Positions 34,015 to 37,994 of a DNA stretch of 37,994 nucleotides are shown here, piece after piece. Origin of the DNA: Opitutales bacterium (GTDB lineage Bacteria > Verrucomicrobiota > Verrucomicrobiia > Opitutales > Seribacteraceae). The translations under genes and the position numbers were made by a program. How positions within the stretch are numbered: the first letter of the stretch is position 1; every line of letters begins with the position of its first letter. The stretch is from positions 1-37,994 of the forward strand of contig JAOFTV010000020.1 in the NCBI GenBank assembly GCA_028045305.1, read 5' to 3'. The notes under the pieces are model-generated. The model was given only the letters and a program-made list of their open reading frames with translations. It had not been told where the DNA came from and did no database searches.

Positions 34015-34569
34015 TCATCCTTCCATATCATCCCCATCGATAATCTCATAGTCATCGATCGTTTTGCCTCCAGATATTTCAGTTCTGTCGAGTTCTTCCC
34101 CATTTGAATCGTAGTGCACCCACCAACCGTACCCATTCACCACCCCCGTTAGCGGACACTTCTCACCACAAGGCATCCATGCCTTCAGTCCAATAGCTAA
34201 TCCATTCTCAAACTTTCCTGCGACAGAAAGCCTTCCATTCGGGTACCACTCCCACCACTTTCCATGCTTCTGCCCATTCCTGTAATGGCCCTGAAACTTG
34301 GTCATACCATTTTCAGCCCAGTCCATACACCGACCGTGGTAGACTCCGTCTTTCCAGTTCCAGTTATATTTGATCTGGCCATTAGGATATCGGACAATCT
34401 GTTCTCCATGCTGCTTATTGTTCTTAAGATTCACAAAACCAGTTAGTTTGCTCTCGTGATTAATTTCTCCTCCTCGTTTTACAGTTTTAATTTCCGGAGA
34501 ATTCTCTCTCCCTATCATTTCATATTCTGCCAAAACGATTGGTAAACTGCCACTCAAGGGGGGTATCAT
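34015..34569 (-). CDS. MORN/YwqK-like repeat protein, copy 1
   Basis: A 184-residue protein with tandem MORN-like repeats of the YwqK (COG2849) kind: HGEQIVRYPNGQIKYNW, HGRCMDWAENGMTKFQGHY and HGKWWEWYPNGRLSVAGKF, each about 22-24 residues. A C-terminal unit (LKAWMPCGEKCPLTGVVNGYGWWVHYDSNGEE) has two Cys. It is clearly paralogous to 35252-35836. MORN repeats form beta-hairpin stacks that bind proteins or membranes. YwqK is often labelled an antitoxin, but no partner toxin is evident beside it. The start is uncertain: ATG 34569 lies in a short sequence shared with 32480-32500, and ATG 34518 is the alternative. There is no Shine-Dalgarno at either. Confidence 0.78.
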   Translation of the reverse strand: MIPPLSGSLPIVLAEYEMIGRENSPEIKTVKRGGEINHESKLTGFVNLKNNKQHGEQIVRYPNGQIKYNWNWKDGVYHGRCMDWAENGMTKFQGHYRNGQKHGKWWEWYPNGRLSVAGKFENGLAIGLKAWMPCGEKCPLTGVVNGYGWWVHYDSNGEELDRTEISGGKTIDDYEIIDGDDMEG

Positions 34570-34598
34570 AGGCGGGAAATGAAGAATTTGACTTTTTT

Positions 34599-34617
34599 GT
34601 ATATTTGTAAGATATAC
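34599..34617 (+). promoter_or_regulatory. brnTA operator/promoter
   Basis: A perfect inverted repeat GTATAT-N7-ATATAC lies just before the brnT ATG (34623). It overlaps a likely -10 element (GATATA at 34611-34616 or TATACT at 34613-34618) placed 17 or 19 bases after TTGACT at 34588-34593. The position suits autorepression by the CopG-type antitoxin and implies a very short or absent leader. Confidence 0.55.
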
Positions 34618-34622
34618 TAATT

Positions 34623-34913
34623 ATGCTTAATAAAGTAAATGGTTTCGATTGGGATGATGCCAATCGCGAAAAAAACTGGAAGAAGCACAAAGTATTTTAC
34701 CTCGAAGCCGAACAAATATTTTTTAACCAACCCATCTTTGTTTTCAAAGATGATAAACACTCAGAAAACGAGTCCCGTTGGTACTGTCTGGGAAAAACGA
34801 ACCAGGCAAGGAAACTCTTCGTTGTATTTACAATTAGAAATTTAAAAATCAGGGTAATCTCAGCCAGAGACATGCATAAAAAAGAAAGAGAGATTTATGA
34901 AAAAAAGAAATAA
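34623..34913 (+). CDS. brnT: BrnT-family ribonuclease toxin
   Basis: A 96-residue toxin of the BrnT family, which has a RelE-like fold and cuts RNA to arrest translation. Recognisable features are the N-terminal FDWDDANREKNWKKHKV, the EAEQIFFNQP segment, a central RWYCLGKT, and the C-terminal LFVVFTIRNLKIRVISARDMHKKEREIYEKK, matching the family's typical VVxTxRxxxIRIISARxAxxxExxxYE. The basic and His residues expected at the active site are present. It precedes and overlaps the antitoxin gene by 17 bases, the usual toxin-first order for this family. Confidence 0.88.
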   Translation: MLNKVNGFDWDDANREKNWKKHKVFYLEAEQIFFNQPIFVFKDDKHSENESRWYCLGKTNQARKLFVVFTIRNLKIRVISARDMHKKEREIYEKKK

Positions 34914-35172
34914 ACAAATTCCATCTTTTAAGTCAGAAAAAGAAGAACACGCTTTCTGGTCCCAAAATGATTCGTCCGAATATATCGATTGGGATAAAGC
35001 GGAAAAAAGTGTCTTCCCGGAACTCAAACCAAGTTTAAAATCCATCTCCCTTCGTTTACCCGAAAGTATGATTGCCCAATTGAAAAGCTTGGCGAACAAA
35101 CAGGATGTCCCCTACCAGTCTCTGGTCAAAACCTACCTTGCACGCCAGATCAATCAAGAGATAGCCAACTAA
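34897..35172 (+). CDS. brnA: BrnA-type CopG-family antitoxin
   Basis: A 91-residue antitoxin that overlaps brnT by 17 bases. The C-terminal half is a CopG-type ribbon-helix-helix: LKSISLRLPESMIAQLKSLANKQDVPYQSLVKTYLARQIN. The N-terminal half (PSFKSEKEEHAFWSQNDSSEYIDWDKAEK) is the toxin-binding region seen in BrnA/CopG_antitox_1 proteins. It should bind the inverted repeat before brnT and repress the pair. Directly after its stop is a relic of a DUF1028 gene. Confidence 0.86.
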   Translation: MKKRNKQIPSFKSEKEEHAFWSQNDSSEYIDWDKAEKSVFPELKPSLKSISLRLPESMIAQLKSLANKQDVPYQSLVKTYLARQINQEIAN

Positions 35173-35173
35173 T

Positions 35174-35210
35174 CGGAGAAATCGGTATCGCCGGACAATC
35201 TAAGTTTATA
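35174..35210 (+). pseudogene. DUF1028 gene relic, direct repeat of 33350-33386
   Basis: These 37 bases match 33350-33386, inside the intact DUF1028 gene, at 33 positions by eye. Read in frame they give GEIGIAGQSKFI against GEIGVAVQSKFI in the intact protein, then run into unrelated sequence and a stop. It begins two bases after the brnA stop. It is a decayed duplicate, and its presence shows that the segment between the two copies was duplicated or inserted. Confidence 0.75.
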
Positions 35211-35251
35211 CATCCCAAATTGGGAAAATGAGAACCGGCTGAAAGCCAGCA

Positions 35252-35836
35252 CTACCCAGGCTTAGGAGACACTAAGTCTCCGCCGAGGAAATGGTCGCGG
35301 TACTTTTCGGTGCCATCCTCATTGTAAACCACCCACACCCCGTCTCCGTTGCAAATTTGAGATTCCTTGCAGACCGATCCATCCGGTTTCCATACCTTCA
35401 ATTCCACCAGCCTGCCCTCCCAGTTCTCGGCATAGTCGCAGAGCCTTCCATTTTTATACCAGCACCACGCAGGCCCATGTTCCAGCCCCTCCCGAAAATG
35501 CACCTGGCACTCGGTCACCCCATTTTCATACCAGTCCGTACGCCGGCCATGGAGCTTGCCGTATTTAAACTGCCAATGGTTTTTTATTTTTCCGGATGGA
35601 TACCACTTATAATTATCTCCATGTTGCAAACCATTCTTGTGGTTCAACCTTGTGACCATACTGCCCCCCTCGTTCCAGCCTGCCCAAAGGTCTCCCTTCA
35701 TCCACTCGTGCTTCATCGGCATGTAGAAACGCCCCCCCGTTTTGGGGAAGCACCAAATCTCTTCCAGCCCCGGGGTAGCCTTTACCGTATATTTTTGCTT
35801 ACTCAGCTTCCACCTATCTTGTTTTCTTTCTTCCAT
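35252..35836 (-). CDS. MORN/YwqK-like repeat protein, copy 2
   Basis: A 194-residue protein, read from the ATG at 35836; an ATG at 35875 would add 13 residues and overlap the upstream gene more. Neither has a clear Shine-Dalgarno. Repeats include HGDNYKWYPSGKIKNHW, HGRRTDWYENGVTECQVHF and HGPAWCWYKNGRLCDYAEN, followed by LKVWKPDGSVCKESQICNGDGVWVVYNEDGTE. It aligns along most of its length with the product of 34015-34569, and the two flank the brnTA module. It is the last gene of an operon with 35803-36030 and the vWA gene. No signal peptide. A scaffold or binding role is likely; the true partner is unknown. Confidence 0.8.
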   Translation of the reverse strand: MEERKQDRWKLSKQKYTVKATPGLEEIWCFPKTGGRFYMPMKHEWMKGDLWAGWNEGGSMVTRLNHKNGLQHGDNYKWYPSGKIKNHWQFKYGKLHGRRTDWYENGVTECQVHFREGLEHGPAWCWYKNGRLCDYAENWEGRLVELKVWKPDGSVCKESQICNGDGVWVVYNEDGTEKYRDHFLGGDLVSPKPG

Positions 35837-36030
35837 TGCTGGATGTAGGAGTAGACTGGTTTGAGTTCTCCCCATCCCTTATCGGTGGTGCCAATAATGA
35901 TCTTATCCTCGGTATCGCACCGTTTGCCCACCATAATCCAATCGTCGCAATACTCCCCCACTGTGGACTTAATCCGGTCGTACAAGTCAAAGGCCTCACG
36001 CTTGGTTCTCGATATCTTTTTTCCGCTCAT
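35803..36030 (-). CDS. Small hypothetical protein in vWA operon
   Basis: A 75-residue soluble protein with AAGGAG well placed before its ATG. The sequence is basic at the start (MSGKKISRTKREAFDLYDRIK), aromatic in the middle (CDDWIMVGKR) and ends in a helix (YSYIQQWKKENK). I do not recognise a family. It lies 27 bases after the vWA gene and overlaps the MORN gene downstream, so the three are probably one transcript. Good ribosome binding and close packing are the main evidence that it is real. Confidence 0.68.
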   Translation of the reverse strand: MSGKKISRTKREAFDLYDRIKSTVGEYCDDWIMVGKRCDTEDKIIIGTTDKGWGELKPVYSYIQQWKKENKIGGS

Positions 36031-36057
36031 CTTAATGCTCTCCTTTTCTGCCTCGGG

Positions 36058-37392
36058 TTACAGCTCATCATCCGAGCCCTTATATCCGAAATCCTTGAGG
36101 CTGGATTGCTTAAAGCTGGGCATGGACATATCTCTCTCGTTCACCGACCATACCTCCTTTGAGCTCATCTTGGAAAACGAGCTCGCACCATAGCTAGCAA
36201 ACTTGCGACCACGTACCCGACTCCACCCATCGCGTATTTTTTTGATTGTTCCCTCCAACGCACCGATCGCATCGCTAACCAGTTCTGGTTGGTTCAATGC
36301 CTTAAACTCGTTCACCATTTCTTCCATTAAGTTTAGGGCATCCTGGTCCCTCCCCTCGTCCATCAGATCGATCGCCTGCCGAATTACATCCGCACTACGC
36401 TGGGCACTCGTCACCTTTAAGGCCGCGAGGTTTATGGTAACTTCATCTTTATTACTGGTCACCTCCACCTTTACCTTCTTTTCTTCCACCACCTCGCGGG
36501 TGCCCTCCTCCGTCACCAAGTCGTAAATAAACTTCAGCTCCAAAACCTTTCCCTTCTTACTCATCGGCTCCAGCAACATCCGCAATGCACAGGCCCGTGT
36601 TTCCTCCGAGCCCATATCGCCCGCCATAAACTCATGCCAACCATCTCCCAAATCATCGGTGGGCAAAGCACCCAAAAACTTCCACTCCTTGCACCTCTTC
36701 GACGGGCGGAAGCGCATCCTTAACTTCTTCACCGCAATATGCAGGGCACTGTCCAGCTCCGCCGCAAACACAGCCGGTAATTTTCCCGCCACATCCACAT
36801 CATAGAAATTCCCCGTCCCATGGGCGGCCATATCCTTGAGCAAGTCCTCATTGTAATGATCCCCAAAACCCAGGCAGGTCGTGCGCACCTCATCCTCCAT
36901 CAACCCGGCCCGTGCCATCTTGATCAATTCCTCATGGTCCACCTCTCCCCGGTTGGTCATCCCATCGGAAAGAAGGAGCATCCGCCTGAGCAAATTAGGC
37001 TCCGCCTTGCGCAACTGTGCCCGGGCATCCTGCCAGCCCCCGCTCAGGTTGGTCATCCCCTGCACCTCCATCTTTCGGATTTGTTCAATCGTCTCGCTCT
37101 TCGATTTTATTTTGCCCAGCGGGATCACCACCTCGCTATCGTTATCAAAAGTAACCAGGGAAAATAAATCATCCCCCTGTAAGCTCTCCACCACGCCCAT
37201 ACATGCCTGCTTGGCATATTCAAACTTTTCTCCCTGCATGGATCCACTCCTGTCCAGGCACACACAAAACGCCACTGGCCCACGCTCCTTGGCCTTTAAT
37301 TTTTGTGCCTCCATACCCACCGCCAGGTGCACCTCATTGGTTCTGTCTGCCAATACCTTTGGATAATCCAGGTTCAATTCTATCTTCTTCAT
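36058..37392 (-). CDS. von Willebrand factor A domain protein
   Basis: A 444-residue protein with a complete metal-ion-dependent adhesion site: D47-x-S49-x-S51 in CLDRSGSM, a Thr in GMTNLSGGW, and an Asp in LLLSDGMTNRG. The vWA domain covers about residues 38-215, in the bacterial group related to calcium-activated chloride channel and YfbK proteins. Residues 220-330 are a beta-rich domain (LRMRFRPSKRCKEWKFLG...). Residues 340-400 are helical, resembling the count-like AQRSADVIRQAIDLMDEGRDQDAL motif. There is no signal peptide or membrane span, so it is cytoplasmic. The Shine-Dalgarno (AGGAAAGGAAG) is strong. It leads an operon with a small unknown and a MORN protein, and probably works as their metal-dependent binding hub (inference). 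Confidence 0.9.
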   Translation of the reverse strand: MKKIELNLDYPKVLADRTNEVHLAVGMEAQKLKAKERGPVAFCVCLDRSGSMQGEKFEYAKQACMGVVESLQGDDLFSLVTFDNDSEVVIPLGKIKSKSETIEQIRKMEVQGMTNLSGGWQDARAQLRKAEPNLLRRMLLLSDGMTNRGEVDHEELIKMARAGLMEDEVRTTCLGFGDHYNEDLLKDMAAHGTGNFYDVDVAGKLPAVFAAELDSALHIAVKKLRMRFRPSKRCKEWKFLGALPTDDLGDGWHEFMAGDMGSEETRACALRMLLEPMSKKGKVLELKFIYDLVTEEGTREVVEEKKVKVEVTSNKDEVTINLAALKVTSAQRSADVIRQAIDLMDEGRDQDALNLMEEMVNEFKALNQPELVSDAIGALEGTIKKIRDGWSRVRGRKFASYGASSFSKMSSKEVWSVNERDMSMPSFKQSSLKDFGYKGSDDEL

Positions 37393-37757
37393 ACTACTTC
37401 CTTTCCTCTATTGTTTTGATTGTTGTTACTAAATTATATCCGCCGCCCAGAGAACCTCTCGGTACCGACTGGCCGGCCTTACTTGCTTGTTAGGGTAAAA
37501 GTTTTTTGGGTGCTCCACCCCATCCGGATGGAGTACCAATTTGAAGGAACACCCTACCACCTCAAATGGACGTATAACGTCCTGAGATAAAATAGATAAA
37601 AATATTTTTAGGATTACTTTGATTGGACACCATTTGTCCACCCAACCCCCTACTTATAGATGCACCTTATTTTTTTAACACCACTCCAAACCATGGGGGG
37701 GTTGACAGGTATGTATAATGTCAGCCCTTCGAAAACTCATAAACTATTCATTCGCCT
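37393..37757. promoter_or_regulatory. 365-base divergent region with four palindromes
   Basis: This gap separates the vWA operon (minus) from the last gene (plus). It contains GGACGT-ATA-ACGTCC (37568-37582), TAAAAATATTTTTA (37597-37610), TGGACA-N5-TGTCCA at about 37624-37640, and GGGTTGACA-N11-TGTCAGCCC (37699-37727, one mismatch). These look like regulator-binding sites. I see no ORF or RNA gene in it. The TTGACA and TATAAT inside the last repeat are only six bases apart and so are not a standard promoter pair. Confidence 0.6.
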
Positions 37758-37994
37758 ATGCTCTCCCTTCCCAAGCTCCACCAACAGTACAAAAAACAAC
37801 ACCCCCAATACCACGACCCACTCGCCCGCTACTCCCCGGAAGATCAGGAGCTTGAGAAAATCAAACGCACCGCCCTATCGCCCTACCTCCAGCAACTGGA
37901 GGAACAAATGATTATCTTCAAAGACATCATCACCATCTTTGCCGTGCTCTATGATGTGGTGGTGGATGAATTTGGATTCTCCGCCGAAGTCTGG
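37758..37994 (+). CDS. Hypothetical protein, 5' part only (runs off the window)
   Basis: An open frame of 79 codons starts with ATG at 37758 and continues to the right edge. The visible part is soluble, with a basic start, Gln/Tyr-rich (LHQQYKKQHPQYHDPLARYS), then helical and acidic (EDQELEKIKRTALSPYLQQLEEQMIIFKDIITIFAVLYDVVVDEF). No family is recognised. It is divergent from the vWA operon and preceded by a cluster of palindromes, so it may be co-regulated with that operon. The rest of the gene is needed to judge its role. Confidence 0.6.
   Translation, partial: MLSLPKLHQQYKKQHPQYHDPLARYSPEDQELEKIKRTALSPYLQQLEEQMIIFKDIITIFAVLYDVVVDEFGFSAEVW

Noticed and set aside
37702..37719. TTGACA and TATAAT before the last gene as a promoter
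   Set aside because: They are only six bases apart, far from the 16-18 needed; both fall within an inverted repeat.

Overview
The window looks like a chromosome segment from a Gram-negative, outer-membrane bacterium. The best guess is the PVC/Verrucomicrobiota group. That rests on gene content: a long SecA with an enlarged middle region, a TIGR03643/DUF2805 protein, a Tat-exported sugar isomerase-like protein, a ThuA-like lipoprotein and a TonB receptor. No rRNA or other lineage marker is present, so the assignment is an inference. Shine-Dalgarno sequences are strong in the right-hand accessory region and weak or absent before many of the other genes.

Positions 1-11.7 kb are mostly core genes: the 3' end of trpC, rsmA, secA (converging on rsmA), a UDP-glucuronate decarboxylase, tRNA-Pro(GGG) and tgt. 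Then come two small tandem paralogues of unknown function, a histidine phosphatase, a ThuA-like lipoprotein, a membrane fatty-acid desaturase with a helical tail, and a zinc alcohol dehydrogenase. The Tgt protein has lost two of its four expected zinc ligands.

Positions 11.9-29.6 kb carry membrane and envelope functions. They include a cyclic-nucleotide-binding-like membrane protein, an NhaC antiporter coupled to an MFS transporter, and a tightly overlapping three-gene operon. That operon encodes a MotA/TolQ/ExbB-like channel with a coiled-coil tail, a single-span ExbD/MotB-like partner and a large exported helical protein. Next are a Tat-exported TIM-barrel protein, a His/acid-rich TonB receptor with a small Cys/His-rich exported protein (probably metal uptake), and an ABC ATPase / FtsX-like permease / AttH-CrtC lipocalin-like operon.

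From about 29.6 kb to the right edge the content is accessory. It holds a VapBC module, an operon of three unrecognised proteins, a DUF4339 protein, a DUF1028 protein, and a BrnT/BrnA-type module between two paralogous MORN/YwqK-like genes. A von Willebrand A operon and the start of a further unknown gene follow. The regulatory DNA here is striking: a perfect 18-bp inverted repeat built from TGTCATAA units, a cluster of palindromes before the last gene, and toxin-antitoxin promoters whose -10 elements lie almost on the start codon. A decayed DUF1028 fragment just after brnA shows that the segment between it and the intact gene was rearranged.

The two best candidates for undescribed systems are the three-gene channel operon (16686-21009) and the vWA/MORN/unknown-protein island (30442-37994).
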